Source of the DNA: Bacteroidaceae bacterium
GTDB taxonomy: Bacteria; Bacteroidota; Bacteroidia; Bacteroidales; Barnesiellaceae_A
Direction: 5' to 3'
Assembly (NCBI GenBank): GCA_017532725.1
Contig: JAFXIZ010000042.1
Location: 1-47,169 of the forward strand
Length of the DNA: 47,169 nucleotides
The notes below the pieces were generated by a model. The model searched no databases. It was not told the DNA's origin and saw only the letters and a list, made by a program, of their open reading frames with translations. A program made the translations under genes and the position numbers. This document shows positions 1 to 9,506 of the stretch, piece by piece. Every line of letters begins with the position of its first letter. Position 1 is the first letter of the stretch.

Positions 1-814
1 GGCGCGCCTTGTTACGCATCTTTTTCATCGTACTTGTGCAATGAATAAGATTGAAGATACCCCACAATGGCACAAATACAGCCATTACTTGCAACATAGT
101 CAAGGAACTATTCAACTCCTTATAGCACTCGTACGACTCGCTACGATACCGGCGTATGGTGCGATTAAGACGTATGGTAATAAGCAATGATATGAGTACC
201 GATATAATGATATAACCATACAATATATTCATAAGCACTTGCTTATCGACCTCATCGAAGATAGGTTCATCGGCACTATTGGCCATCAGTTCGGCACTTG
301 CCTCGGGGGTCATAACGATGCGCAGGGTTTGCTGCACGGCATCGGTCATACCCTTGTCATAGTCGCCATTGCGAAATGCAGGAGTGATGTATTGTCGGAT
401 AATACGACTGCACAGCACATCGGGCAGGACACCTTCTATGCCATATCCGGTGCGAAATACGATTTGTCGCTGATCCATAACTGCTATGATAAGCAACCCG
501 TTATCGTTGTCGGCCTTACCTATACCCCAGTGCATAAACAACTCCGTAGCAAAGTTATCGATATCTTCATTGCCGATAGAGGGTAACATAACCACTACGG
601 CCTCAACACTGTTGCTGTCGCGCAACTGTGCCAACATATTGTTTATATGCGCCTTGGCATCGGCACCGAGGTAGTTGTCGGGGTCGCTCACATATTGGGT
701 ACGGTCGGCAACCTGTACATTGGGAACAGATTGCACGGTATATTCCTTGGCTTGTGCCACTTGCCCAACGAGCAAGAGCATCATCAGGATAATGTGATAA
801 TAAAGACTCTTCAT
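1..814 (-). CDS. TPM-domain membrane protein (partial, 3' end off window)
   Basis: Reading the minus strand from an ATG at 814 gives an uninterrupted frame that leaves the window at its left edge. It starts with a signal-like hydrophobic stretch (LYYHIILMMLLLVGQVAQA). A TPM fold follows: YVSDPDNYL, VVVMLPSIG, WGIGKADNDNGLLI and FRTGYGIEGVLPD are its hallmark strands and loops. A transmembrane segment (NILYGYIIISVLISLLITI) comes after the domain. TPM proteins are membrane-anchored, exported proteins, some with phosphatase activity or a role in photosystem or membrane protein turnover; the role here is not known. A second ATG at 829 overlaps the dgt stop codon by one base, so the gene is probably co-transcribed and translationally coupled with dgt. 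The start at 814 is preferred because it puts the signal peptide at the N-terminus. Confidence 0.8.
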   Translation of the reverse strand, partial: MKSLYYHIILMMLLLVGQVAQAKEYTVQSVPNVQVADRTQYVSDPDNYLGADAKAHINNMLAQLRDSNSVEAVVVMLPSIGNEDIDNFATELFMHWGIGKADNDNGLLIIAVMDQRQIVFRTGYGIEGVLPDVLCSRIIRQYITPAFRNGDYDKGMTDAVQQTLRIVMTPEASAELMANSADEPIFDEVDKQVLMNILYGYIIISVLISLLITIRLNRTIRRYRSESYECYKELNSSLTMLQVMAVFVPLWGIFNLIHCTSTMKKMRNKAR

Positions 815-828
815 AGTTTCATAATTCA

Positions 829-2187
829 TTATACAGCGGGAAGGCTCATTCCGTTTATTTTGCGATAGAGGTCAAGCGCATATACATCGGTCATACCCGA
901 TATATAGTCGATAGCCGCTTGCAACTTGCCATATACGGTATCAGAATGCACCTCGTACTGTTGTGGTACTTTATTGAGTATCAACTGCGAATAGGCCTTA
1001 TCAGGATAGAGTACGGCATCAATCAACTTGTCGAGCAACTCGGTAATGATGCGATTACCTGCCAATTCGATATCGAGCACGTCGCTGCTGCGATATATCT
1101 TCTTCCACGCTACCTGCGAACAGTGTGCGTAGGCATTGCGAGGCACTTCCGAGATATGATCGACAAGGCAACCCTTAAACTGCCCTGTAAGCAACTCCTC
1201 TTCGTGATCGACAAACAGTTGCGAACACTCATCAATAAGCAGGCCTATAACACGCGAACGCAAGTAGGCAATCTGCTCATTGGTATCATCGGCAATCTTC
1301 AAGACTTCCTTGATATGAGGCAATTGCGCCTCATCAAAGAATCCGAGTAGCAACTCTTGTGTTTCGCTTGTTGTGAGAATCTTGAGTTTATGAGCATCCT
1401 CAATATCCATAATTTGGTAACAAATATCATCGGCAGCCTCAACAAGATACACCAACGGGTGGCGATGGAAACGCAATCCACTATCGCCATCGGGCAGAAG
1501 CCCGAGATCCGATGCTACACGACGGAAATCATCACTCTCCGATGCAAAAAAGCCCGACTTACCCTTCTTGGTGGAGAGAGTAGATGCGTAGGGGTACTTA
1601 ACGATAGATGCCAATGTCGAATAAGTGAGCGCAAAACCTCCGGGGCGACGACCGTTGAACTGATGTGTGAGCAGACGGAAGGCGTTGGCATTACCCTCGA
1701 AATGGGTAAAGTCGTTCCACTCCCACTCGCTCAACATACCTCTTAACGCCTGTCCTTTACCCTCTGAGAAATAGGTAGCAATGGCACGCTCGCCCGAGTG
1801 TCCGAACGGAGGATTACCCAAATCGTGAGCCAAGCAAGCAGCAGCCACAATAGAGCCTAAATGGGGTAACTTATGCTCGGCAGGCGTACCGGCATACTTA
1901 TCGGCAAGAGCAACAGCAACGTTTGTACCCAACGAACGTCCCACACACGACACCTCGAGGCTGTGCGTAAGACGGTTGTGTACGAATATACTGCCGGGCA
2001 ACGGGAAAACCTGTGTCTTATTCTGCAAGCGACGGAAAGGTGCCGAGAATATAAGACGGTCGTAGTCACGTTGAAAATCGGTGCGCGTGTGTACACGCTC
2101 ATCGTGATATTTTTCCAATCCGAAACGTTTGGCAGTAATGAGTCGATCCCAACTCATACGCATTGCGCTATCTTGTGTCTGTGTCAT
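829..2187 (-). CDS. dgt: Deoxyguanosinetriphosphate triphosphohydrolase
   Basis: This is a 452-residue HD-superfamily protein that would hydrolyse dGTP to deoxyguanosine and triphosphate. The motifs are clear: HNRLTHSLEVS at about 70-80, the metal-binding AHDLGNPPFGHSGE with His121-Asp122, and a downstream EAADDICYQIMDIEDA segment. The ATG at 2187 (MTQTQD) is chosen over an upstream one at 2223 because Dgt proteins begin shortly before the SWDRL motif, and the 12 extra residues look like untranslated leader. A Bacteroidales-type promoter lies about 90 bases upstream. The stop codon shares a base with a possible start of the TPM gene. Confidence 0.92.
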   Translation of the reverse strand: MTQTQDSAMRMSWDRLITAKRFGLEKYHDERVHTRTDFQRDYDRLIFSAPFRRLQNKTQVFPLPGSIFVHNRLTHSLEVSCVGRSLGTNVAVALADKYAGTPAEHKLPHLGSIVAAACLAHDLGNPPFGHSGERAIATYFSEGKGQALRGMLSEWEWNDFTHFEGNANAFRLLTHQFNGRRPGGFALTYSTLASIVKYPYASTLSTKKGKSGFFASESDDFRRVASDLGLLPDGDSGLRFHRHPLVYLVEAADDICYQIMDIEDAHKLKILTTSETQELLLGFFDEAQLPHIKEVLKIADDTNEQIAYLRSRVIGLLIDECSQLFVDHEEELLTGQFKGCLVDHISEVPRNAYAHCSQVAWKKIYRSSDVLDIELAGNRIITELLDKLIDAVLYPDKAYSQLILNKVPQQYEVHSDTVYGKLQAAIDYISGMTDVYALDLYRKINGMSLPAV

Positions 2188-2271
2188 TCTTACAACGATT
2201 TTATAACTTGCGAAGTTACACAAAAAACGTGATATTACATTGCTGTTTAATAAAAATTACATCGTAATATA

Positions 2272-2300
2272 CAAATGTAGAGTCCAACAGCAAATGCAAA
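2272..2300 (-). promoter_or_regulatory. Promoter for dgt
   Basis: On the minus strand, TACATTTG (2279-2272) matches the Bacteroidota -7 box TAnnTTTG. A TTTG lies 17 bases upstream (2300-2297), slightly closer than the usual 19-21. Transcription would start near 2265, giving a leader of roughly 78 bases. Confidence 0.55.
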
Positions 2301-2320
2301 TACCTACCACCATTACATAA

Positions 2321-2350
2321 CAAGCCCGCCGAGCAATGTCGGCAGGCTTG
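2321..2350 (-). terminator. Hairpin terminator after deoC
   Basis: CAAGCC-C-GCCGA pairs with TCGGC-A-GGCTTG around a six-base loop, leaving one C-A mismatch. It lies 25 bases past the deoC stop. The uridine run on the minus strand is weak, so termination may be partial. Confidence 0.55.
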
Positions 2351-2374
2351 TGTACATCTTATGGTCTTTAACTA

Positions 2375-3256
2375 TTAGAAGAACTTCACCTCTTTGCCAC
2401 AAATGTCGCTCAAGAGGTTGTTGGCCAAACGGCTTGCACCGATACGGAAATAACGGTTGTTGAGCCACTCCTCACCGAGTACATCGGCTACAATGCAGTA
2501 ATACTTAACGGCATCGGCTGTTGTTGAGATACCACCGGCAGGCTTGAAACCAATCATTATGCCGGTTTTGTCGTAATACTCTTTGATGGCTTGACACATT
2601 ACATAAGCAGCCTCGAGTGTAGCAGCAGGCTCTTGCTTGCCGGTCGATGTCTTAATAAAGTCAGCACCGGCATAGATTGAGAGTAACGACGCTTTCTTTA
2701 TCATAGAGGCAGTCTTGAGCGCGCCGGTTTCGAGGATAACTTTGAGGTGAGCCTCGCCACAAGCACTCTTCAACTCGGCTATCTCATCGCACATCTCTTC
2801 GTAGTTGCCACCCAACATATCGCCTACGTTGATAACGATGTCTATTTCATCGGCACCATCCTTAACGGCAAGCATCGTTTCGGCAACCTTAACCTCGGTA
2901 AAGGTTTGCGACGAGGGGAATCCACCCGATACGGCAGCGATATTCACGCCCGATACTTCGAGATTCATACGCACAGTGCCGGCATAGTTGGGATATACGC
3001 ATATAGCAGCCACATTGGGCATATCGCCATACTCCTCATCGAAAGCATTGACACGCTTGGTAAAGTTGGCTACGGTTGTAGTATTATCCTCGGTACGCAA
3101 GGTTGTGAGGTCGATACAGTTGAAGAGTTGTTTATACACCTCAACGGTGTTATATTTCTCATAATTTTCACGAACGATATTCTCTACTGCCATTTGTACG
3201 GCGGCATCGTCGAGTTCTGTCACATATTGCGACAATGTTTCTTCGTACTTATTCAT
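2375..3256 (-). CDS. deoC: Deoxyribose-phosphate aldolase
   Basis: This 293-residue class I aldolase cleaves 2-deoxyribose-5-phosphate to glyceraldehyde-3-phosphate and acetaldehyde in deoxynucleoside catabolism. The Schiff-base lysine sits in DFIKTSTGK (Lys202), the second active-site lysine in GFKPAGGIS (Lys238), and the proton-relay aspartate in DEIDIVINVG. It is the last gene of dtd, mazG-like, deoC: the gap to the mazG-like stop is only 2 bases. A hairpin terminator follows. Confidence 0.95.
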   Translation of the reverse strand: MNKYEETLSQYVTELDDAAVQMAVENIVRENYEKYNTVEVYKQLFNCIDLTTLRTEDNTTTVANFTKRVNAFDEEYGDMPNVAAICVYPNYAGTVRMNLEVSGVNIAAVSGGFPSSQTFTEVKVAETMLAVKDGADEIDIVINVGDMLGGNYEEMCDEIAELKSACGEAHLKVILETGALKTASMIKKASLLSIYAGADFIKTSTGKQEPAATLEAAYVMCQAIKEYYDKTGIMIGFKPAGGISTTADAVKYYCIVADVLGEEWLNNRYFRIGASRLANNLLSDICGKEVKFF

Positions 3257-3258
3257 AA

Positions 3259-3582
3259 TTATTTGAGTTTTGGATTATTTCTATGTCGTTCTTTATCGCG
3301 TTGTGTTTTCTTTTCGAGATTGCGACGGAAGGCATCGGTAAGGTCAATGCCTGTCTGATTGGCTATACACATAAGCACCCACATCACATCGGCAAGTTCA
3401 TCGGCAAGTTCGGTTTTCTCGCCGGCCTTGGTCGATTGGTCGCCATAGGTACGCGCCATAATACGCGCCACCTCGCCCACCTCCTCGGTGAGAATAGCCA
3501 TATTGGTAAGTTCGCTGAAGTAGCGTACACCATAGGTCTTTATCCAAGTATCAACCTGCTTTTGAGCCTCTTCGATAGTCAT
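3259..3582 (-). CDS. MazG-like nucleotide pyrophosphohydrolase
   Basis: This 107-residue all-alpha protein carries the MazG metal-binding signature: LTEEVGEVAR (Glu33, Glu34, Glu37) followed by ADELADVMW (Asp61, Glu62, Asp65). The size fits the short single-domain MazG-like group rather than the two-domain E. coli MazG. It probably hydrolyses noncanonical or excess (d)NTPs to monophosphates. It is packed between dtd (1-base gap) and deoC (2-base gap), a common Bacteroidales arrangement. Substrate preference cannot be read from sequence. Confidence 0.88.
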   Translation of the reverse strand: MTIEEAQKQVDTWIKTYGVRYFSELTNMAILTEEVGEVARIMARTYGDQSTKAGEKTELADELADVMWVLMCIANQTGIDLTDAFRRNLEKKTQRDKERHRNNPKLK

Positions 3583-3583
3583 T

Positions 3584-4036
3584 TTATTCTCGGTTTTGCG
3601 AATCGATATATATTGTTACAGGGCCGTCGTTGACAAGTGCCACTTGCATATCGGCACCGAAAACACCTGTCTTGACCTCTCGCCCAATGGCTTGCGACAA
3701 GGCTTTACAGAAGGCCTCATACATAGGCACAGCGTGTTCGGGACGCGAAGCGCGAATGTAAGAGGGGCGATTGCCCTTCTTGGTGGAGGCGTGCAGGGTA
3801 AACTGACTTACCACAAGAGCCTCGCCACCTACCTCGATAATAGAGCGATTCATCACCCCATCATCGTCGTTGAAGATGCGCAATTGAGCCGTTTTCTTTA
3901 CCAGCCATTCGACATCTTCCATATTATCGCGATCCTCCACACCCACAAGTATAAGCATACCTCCGGCTATAGCCGAGTGTAACTCGCCGGCTATGGTTAC
4001 CGATGCCTCCTTGACTCGTTGAATAACAATACGCAT
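3584..4036 (-). CDS. dtd: D-aminoacyl-tRNA deacylase
   Basis: This 150-residue DTD proofreads D-amino acids mischarged to tRNA. The two family motifs are intact: SQFTLHA (77-83) and the Gly-cisPro motif NDGPVTIY (from 136). The length is typical. It is the first gene of the dtd, mazG-like, deoC operon. In many Bacteroidales this group directly follows uvrC; here a TonB receptor and a small Cys-rich gene lie between. Confidence 0.95.
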   Translation of the reverse strand: MRIVIQRVKEASVTIAGELHSAIAGGMLILVGVEDRDNMEDVEWLVKKTAQLRIFNDDDGVMNRSIIEVGGEALVVSQFTLHASTKKGNRPSYIRASRPEHAVPMYEAFCKALSQAIGREVKTGVFGADMQVALVNDGPVTIYIDSQNRE

Positions 4037-4065
4037 AATATTCGGTCTTTATACAGTGCAAATTA

Positions 4066-4102
4066 AATAAAAAAAACCGACATTACACACTGTAACATCG
4101 GT
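4066..4102 (-). terminator. Rho-independent terminator of TonB receptor gene
   Basis: On the minus strand ACCGA and TTACA arms pair with TGTAA and TCGGT around a CAC loop, followed by eight or more T residues (A-run 4066-4075 on plus). It starts about 20 bases past the receptor stop and separates it from dtd. Confidence 0.8.
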
Positions 4103-4123
4103 CTTTTATAAAATTTGACTTAC

Positions 4124-6433
4124 TTATCGGAAATTCAATTTCACACCGAAGAAGTAACTGCGAGGTGTAGAGGGGCCATAAATGTAGCCCGAGTCACGAT
4201 CAGGGCCTTTGTCAAAGTCTTTCTGATAGGCATTGAAGATGTTTTGCACACCGGCTTGCAGTTGCAATACAAGTTCACGCGAGAGGTTGAAGTCGTAGGC
4301 TACCTTTACGTTGGCGTTGAAGAAGTCGGGCGTACGTTCAAGACGGTCTTTCTCGATATATCCGGCAAGGTGTTGCACCCACATCTCTCCTGTGTAAGTA
4401 CCCGAAAGGTCGATAGCCAAGTGCTTGACAGGCTTCACAGTGCAAGTGAAGAAACCATACCAATCGGGAGTACGGAACATCTCGGAAGCAGCAGCAACAT
4501 CGGGGTCTTCACTCCACTTTTCGGGTGTTTTGTAAAGGCTGCGTTGCCAAGTAAGACCTATTTGAGCATCTACCCAATGAGAGAATGCCGCACGAGCCTC
4601 AAAGTTGATACCAAACACTTGTCCACCACCACCATTGCGACGTTGAATAATGGCATTGCCTTGAGCATCGACACCGATATGCTCCATTACAAAGGCATCG
4701 CTGAGGTCGGTAAAGAAACCTTCCAGCAAGAAGTTGGCAGGCACTTCGCCCAACTTCTGATACACATCGACCGAGGCACTTACGCTGCGTGATTTCTCCT
4801 CTTTGAGATTGGGGTCGAGTTCTATGAGCGACACCTCGCCACCTACAGCCATAATGTGCAAGTCCTCATCGAAGGCTTGAGGCGCACGAAAACCCTCCGA
4901 GTAACTGGCGCGTATATTGATATCTTTGGTAGGATTGTATCGAACATTGACACGGGGGCTGAAGATAAGATTCTTTACCAAGTTGTGCTTATCGAGGCGC
5001 GCACCTATCAAGAATCCCCAACGCTCGTTTTTCCACTCATTCTGGAAATAGACGCTACCGATATGCACCTTTTGGTCGATGTAACGATCGTATCCGGGGG
5101 CATCGTCCGACAAGGCGTCGTAGTTATATTCGGCACCGGCAGTCATCTCGGCAGGCATAAAGAGGAACTTATCGAAACTGTGCATATATTGCGCACCGGC
5201 CACCAATGTAAGATCGTGTGTCTTACCATAGGCTTTCAGGTCTTGACCGGCTCCGTAATAACTGTCACGATTGGTATTTTGTGCCGAAAAATAGACATTG
5301 AGTTTATTCTTATAATCGGGAGTAAAGTAGTCGAAACTGAGTCCACCACCATTTACCGAGTGCTCGGTTTGTTCGGCAATCATAGCCTCGTGAGGGGGCA
5401 ATTGCAAGTTGTCACCACCACGACGCTTCTCGTTGATACCGTGATACTCGAGGGTGAGTTTCGAGAAAAGACTTGTTTTGTAATAGGCGCGTGTACCAAA
5501 TATAAGACTGCGCAGCATAGGCAACTCCGAGAATCCATCGCCATCGTGGTCGTAACTGTCGCGCTGACGGTGCTGACCATATACATAGATACCGGCCTTG
5601 CCATTGTCGGTTACCAGCGAAGAGTTGAGCATTGTATTGTGGTCCCACGAGTTGCTGCCACCAATCGAAGTAGAAGAGTGTGTGGCCGATGCCGAGTTGT
5701 GAAGTGGCTCGCGTGTGATGATATTAACCGTACCACCCACTGCCGATGAGCCGAAAAGGGCCGAACCACCACCACGCACTACCTCGACGCGCTCTATCAT
5801 ATTGGCAGGTATTTGCTCCAAGCCATATACACCCAACAAAGCACTGAAAATGGGGCGTGAGTCAATCAAGATTTGCGAGTAGTGTCCATCAAGGCCATTG
5901 ATACGAACTTGTTGGAAACCACAGTTTTGGCAGTTATCCTCGACACGCACACCGGGCTGAAAGTTCAATCCGTCGGCAACACTTGCCGCATTCACTTTTG
6001 TAAGCGTACCTACATCCAATACTTTTACCAACGAAGGTGCCATACGGCGAGTTGTAACGTTACGGTTGGATGTTACAACCACCTCGTCGAGCGATATTTG
6101 CTCGGGTACGATATTAAAGTTTAACTCTACTGTTTCGCCTCTACGAACCGATATTTCACGCTCTTGTGTAGCATAACCTACCGATTTCACTTCAACAACA
6201 TAGGAGCCTTCGGGTATATTTTTCATAAAATAGTGACCTGTAGCATCGGTCATTACCCCCATAGTAGTACCCTTCAGTCGGATACTTATATATGACATAT
6301 GCTCGCCGGTACTTTTGTCTATAATATGACCATAAATATTGGCATCGGTAGCACGCTCGGGCTTGGGTGTGGGATTGGCATACAACATAATGCCCCCCAA
6401 TAGGAGAAGTAATAATATAGATAGTCTTTTCAT
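4124..6433 (-). CDS. TonB-dependent outer membrane receptor, possibly for a metal or metal chelate
   Basis: This 769-residue receptor takes up a ligand across the outer membrane using TonB energy. It has a signal peptide (1-20), a carboxypeptidase-regulatory-like domain (about 32-112: IYGHIIDKSTGEHMSYISI), a TonB-box-like ISLDEVVV (113-120), a plug domain (about 130-240, ending ERVEVVRGGGSALFGSSAVG) and a C-terminal beta barrel ending in VKLNFR. The plug carries a Cys-x2-Cys pair (DNCQNCGF, Cys168 and Cys171) next to VRINGLDGHYSQILIDSR, a pattern I associate with heme, cobalamin or metal receptors. It has no SusD partner. A small Cys-rich protein is encoded upstream, which fits metal handling. 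The ligand is inference only. Confidence 0.85.
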   Translation of the reverse strand: MKRLSILLLLLLGGIMLYANPTPKPERATDANIYGHIIDKSTGEHMSYISIRLKGTTMGVMTDATGHYFMKNIPEGSYVVEVKSVGYATQEREISVRRGETVELNFNIVPEQISLDEVVVTSNRNVTTRRMAPSLVKVLDVGTLTKVNAASVADGLNFQPGVRVEDNCQNCGFQQVRINGLDGHYSQILIDSRPIFSALLGVYGLEQIPANMIERVEVVRGGGSALFGSSAVGGTVNIITREPLHNSASATHSSTSIGGSNSWDHNTMLNSSLVTDNGKAGIYVYGQHRQRDSYDHDGDGFSELPMLRSLIFGTRAYYKTSLFSKLTLEYHGINEKRRGGDNLQLPPHEAMIAEQTEHSVNGGGLSFDYFTPDYKNKLNVYFSAQNTNRDSYYGAGQDLKAYGKTHDLTLVAGAQYMHSFDKFLFMPAEMTAGAEYNYDALSDDAPGYDRYIDQKVHIGSVYFQNEWKNERWGFLIGARLDKHNLVKNLIFSPRVNVRYNPTKDINIRASYSEGFRAPQAFDEDLHIMAVGGEVSLIELDPNLKEEKSRSVSASVDVYQKLGEVPANFLLEGFFTDLSDAFVMEHIGVDAQGNAIIQRRNGGGGQVFGINFEARAAFSHWVDAQIGLTWQRSLYKTPEKWSEDPDVAAASEMFRTPDWYGFFTCTVKPVKHLAIDLSGTYTGEMWVQHLAGYIEKDRLERTPDFFNANVKVAYDFNLSRELVLQLQAGVQNIFNAYQKDFDKGPDRDSGYIYGPSTPRSYFFGVKLNFR

Positions 6434-6564
6434 TGTAATTGTTTAATAATAAACATAATAAATAAGCCACAAATAGATGCCGTGATATACCTCGATATAT
6501 CGCAGCGTAAGAGTAGTCGCCTACTCACAGCACTATAGTAATGACAACTATAATGCTATAGAAA

Positions 6565-6894
6565 TTACAATGAAAACGTGGGAGGTGCGCGCAAGTAGTC
6601 GTAGTGACGATAGGTTTTGGTCACGTTTGCGCTGAAGTAATCATACTCATCCAACAGAACACAAGTAACCTGTGGGAGTGTACACTCATCGGCTACTACA
6701 AATTGTGAAAGTTGAATGTGACAGAACGGACAATCTTCCATTGCAGCCGCAGCCTCACGGTGGGCTCGCTCCTCATCGTTGGGATACAACTCGTGAAATT
6801 TGGCATCGGAGTGGATGTCAAAAATCTTAACAGCCGTTATTGGCAATATGGCCAACAACATCACTATGGCATATATGAGTTCTTTCCTCTTCAA
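6565..6894 (-). CDS. Small membrane-anchored protein with CPFCH motif
   Basis: This 109-residue protein was not recognised with certainty. It has an N-terminal hydrophobic anchor or signal (ELIYAIVMLLAILPITAV), a central DCPFCHIQ motif (Cys55, Cys58, His59) and ends in YLRAPPTFSL. A CxxCH motif with a C-terminal RAPP resembles the small DUF2946-like proteins found beside copper or other metal TonB receptors. The next gene downstream is a TonB receptor (131-base gap), so joint expression is likely. A matching Bacteroidota -7 box lies about 50 bases upstream. Confidence 0.65.
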   Translation of the reverse strand: MKRKELIYAIVMLLAILPITAVKIFDIHSDAKFHELYPNDEERAHREAAAAMEDCPFCHIQLSQFVVADECTLPQVTCVLLDEYDYFSANVTKTYRHYDYLRAPPTFSL

Positions 6895-6941
6895 CGGTGT
6901 ATTATTATAATTGTCAATTCATTAAAACTGATTTCCGGCGG

Positions 6942-6949
6942 CAAAGATA
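6942..6949 (-). promoter_or_regulatory. -7 box for small Cys protein and TonB receptor
   Basis: TATCTTTG on the minus strand is an exact TAnnTTTG. No well-spaced -33 TTTG was seen. The leader would be about 40 bases. Confidence 0.5.
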
Positions 6950-7109
6950 CAATGAAAAGGCGATATGGAAGATAGCCATCAATAACGATTTTTATATAAA
7001 ATATACCTAAAAGTAGGTACACAAAACACAAACGACTGATTATCAGACGCCTGCAATAATAACATATTAACAGAAAATTTATGATAGGTAAAGATTTATC
7101 ACGATAGGA

Positions 7110-8921
7110 CTACTCACTTTTAAGTAGAGCCTCCGATATTACACGGGCTTTGGCTGCTCCCACCACCGAGGCAAGTTCTTCAATCGACGCCTCGCGAATA
7201 CGCTTTATACTCTTGAAGTGTCGCAACAGGGCATCGCGTGTTTGAGGCCCTACGCCTTTTATAGCATCAAGAGCCGACACAACCTGTCCTTTGCTACGCT
7301 TATTACGGTGATGCGTGATACCAAAACGGTGCGCCTCATCGCGCAGATGCTGAATGAGTCGCAACGACTCGGAATTTTTGTCTATATACAAGGGGGTAGT
7401 ATCGCCGGGGAAATATATCTCCTCAAGACGCTTGGCAATACCTACTATGGCTATCTTACCTCGCAAGCCCAACTCCTCAAGCGTTTCAACAGCCGAACTT
7501 AACTGCCCCTTACCACCATCGACAACTATCAACTGGGGCAAGGGTTGTTGCTCCTCGACAAGTCGGTGATAACGTCGGTAGATAATCTCGCGCATTGAGG
7601 CAAAATCGTCGGGGCCTACGACGGTTTTTATATCGAAATGGCGATAATCTTTTTTCGATGGTTTCGCCATCTTGAATACTACACACGACGCCACGGGGTT
7701 GGTACCTTGTATGTTGGAGTTATCGAAACATTCGATGTGGATAGGCAACTCACGCAGCCTGAAGTCCTTTTGCAATCGTGTGAGGATGCGCGTGGCACGC
7801 TGCTCGGGATTGAGTTTCTCGGCTTGCTTGAGGCGATCTATTTTATATTGACGCGCATTCTGCTGCGATATTTCGAGCAACTTACGCTTATCGCCACGCT
7901 CGGGTATGGTAATATGCAACTGCTCGAAAGTCACCTCGGGCATAAACGGCACCACAATCTCGCGCGACTCACTCGCAAAACGCTCGCGCAACTCGGCTAT
8001 GGCAAGAGCCAATATCTCCGAGGCAGTTTCATCGAGTTTTTTCTTATACTCCAATGTGATAGATTGCACGATGGAACCGCTCTTGACGTGCATATAATTG
8101 ACGAAGGCAGCATTGTCATCTTCATCATAAGAGAATACATCTATATTATTGATGGTACTGCTCACAACAACCGACTTGGCACGATAGCGTTCCACCAAGT
8201 CATAACGCTCCTTGACAGCCTGCGCCTCCTCATAACGCATCTGCGAAGCAAGATTCTGCATTTCGCTCATCAACATATCGCTCAATTGACCGGTATTTCC
8301 ATTGAGAATCTGCTTGACAGAATCGATATAACGAGCATACTCATCGGTCGAAACAAGTCCTTCGCAACAACCTTTGCAACGTTTGATGTGATATTGCAAA
8401 CAGAGTCGATAGCGTTTGTTGGCTACCGCCTCGGGCGTGAGCGCATATCTACAAGTACGCAAAGGGAATAAATCGTGTATCAACTCAAGTACAGTGCGCG
8501 CAATGTGTATGTGAGCATACGGCCCATAATATCGCGCCCCACTCCCCCGTTCGACACGACGAGTAAGAAACACCCGGGGAAAACTCTCCTTTGTAACGCA
8601 TATCCAAGGATAGGTCTTATCATCCTTGAGCAACACATTATAGCGAGGACGGTGTTTCTTTATTAATGAGTTTTCAAGATGCAAGGCATCCTCTTCACTT
8701 CCTACAACAATATATTTTATATCGACAATATTGCGCACAAGTACCCTCGTTTTGGGAGCATCATCGTGCTGCTTGTTGAAGTATGACGACACTCTCCTCT
8801 TCAAGTTCTTCGCCTTGCCCACATAAATAATCGTGCCCTCTTTATCGAAGTACTGGTACACACCGGGACTGTCGGGCAAGAGGGCAAGAATATCTTTGAT
8901 ATGTTGAGAAGTGGCTGACAA
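7110..8921 (-). CDS. uvrC: Excinuclease ABC subunit C
   Basis: This 603-residue UvrC makes both incisions in nucleotide excision repair. An N-terminal GIY-YIG nuclease domain (PGVYQYF, then IIYVGKAKNLKRRV), a UVR domain near 210-245 (MRYEEAQAVKERY), the RNase H-like endonuclease region (IECFDNSNIQGT, VVDGGKGQL) and a C-terminal helix-hairpin-helix (IKGVGPQTRDALLRHF) are all present in order. Its start is 4 bases past the apt stop, so apt and uvrC form one transcription unit. Confidence 0.97.
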   Translation of the reverse strand: MSATSQHIKDILALLPDSPGVYQYFDKEGTIIYVGKAKNLKRRVSSYFNKQHDDAPKTRVLVRNIVDIKYIVVGSEEDALHLENSLIKKHRPRYNVLLKDDKTYPWICVTKESFPRVFLTRRVERGSGARYYGPYAHIHIARTVLELIHDLFPLRTCRYALTPEAVANKRYRLCLQYHIKRCKGCCEGLVSTDEYARYIDSVKQILNGNTGQLSDMLMSEMQNLASQMRYEEAQAVKERYDLVERYRAKSVVVSSTINNIDVFSYDEDDNAAFVNYMHVKSGSIVQSITLEYKKKLDETASEILALAIAELRERFASESREIVVPFMPEVTFEQLHITIPERGDKRKLLEISQQNARQYKIDRLKQAEKLNPEQRATRILTRLQKDFRLRELPIHIECFDNSNIQGTNPVASCVVFKMAKPSKKDYRHFDIKTVVGPDDFASMREIIYRRYHRLVEEQQPLPQLIVVDGGKGQLSSAVETLEELGLRGKIAIVGIAKRLEEIYFPGDTTPLYIDKNSESLRLIQHLRDEAHRFGITHHRNKRSKGQVVSALDAIKGVGPQTRDALLRHFKSIKRIREASIEELASVVGAAKARVISEALLKSE

Positions 8922-8925
8922 AATA

Positions 8926-9450
8926 TCAATAAGTAATCAGTGAATCAATCTCTACATCGGCAGGGAAAAGTTCACGACCTTTCAAGAACTCCAATTCGGC
9001 TATGAAACTTACATAAATCTTCTTGGGGTTGAAACGCTTTGCCAATAGGTAAGCAGCATACATAGTACCACCTGTGGCCAACAAATCGTCGTGCAACAAT
9101 ACCACATCACCCTCCTCGATAGCATCGACGTGTACCTCGATAGTATCTACGCCATACTCTTTGGTGAAACTCTCGCTTACAGTATCGGCAGGCAATTTGC
9201 CGGGCTTACGCATAGGCACAAAACCGGCACCTATCTTATCGGCCACAATAGGGCCCATAATAAAACCACGCGATTCAATACCTACAACTTTGGTAATACC
9301 CTTGTCGGCATAACGTTCGCTTAATAGTTGGGCTGCCAAGTGCAAGCCATCTTTGTTTTTCAACATTGTTGTAATATCCTTAAAGAGGATACCTTTCTTG
9401 GGGAAATCGGGCACATCGCGTACCAAACCTTTCAATTCTTCAAGAGTCAT
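8926..9450 (-). CDS. apt: Adenine phosphoribosyltransferase
   Basis: This 174-residue type I phosphoribosyltransferase makes AMP from adenine and PRPP (purine salvage). The PRPP-binding motif VVLLHDDLLATGGT lies at 116-129. The adenine-side segment VGIESRGFIMGP and the flexible loop after MRKPGKLP are typical of Apt. It lies between mnmG and uvrC, with the parS palindrome in the gap to mnmG. Confidence 0.96.
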   Translation of the reverse strand: MTLEELKGLVRDVPDFPKKGILFKDITTMLKNKDGLHLAAQLLSERYADKGITKVVGIESRGFIMGPIVADKIGAGFVPMRKPGKLPADTVSESFTKEYGVDTIEVHVDAIEEGDVVLLHDDLLATGGTMYAAYLLAKRFNPKKIYVSFIAELEFLKGRELFPADVEIDSLITY

Positions 9451-9506
9451 AATTTCAATTAGTATTATTGGTTATTATTCTTTCTAATATCTAAATTTTA
9501 TATCAT

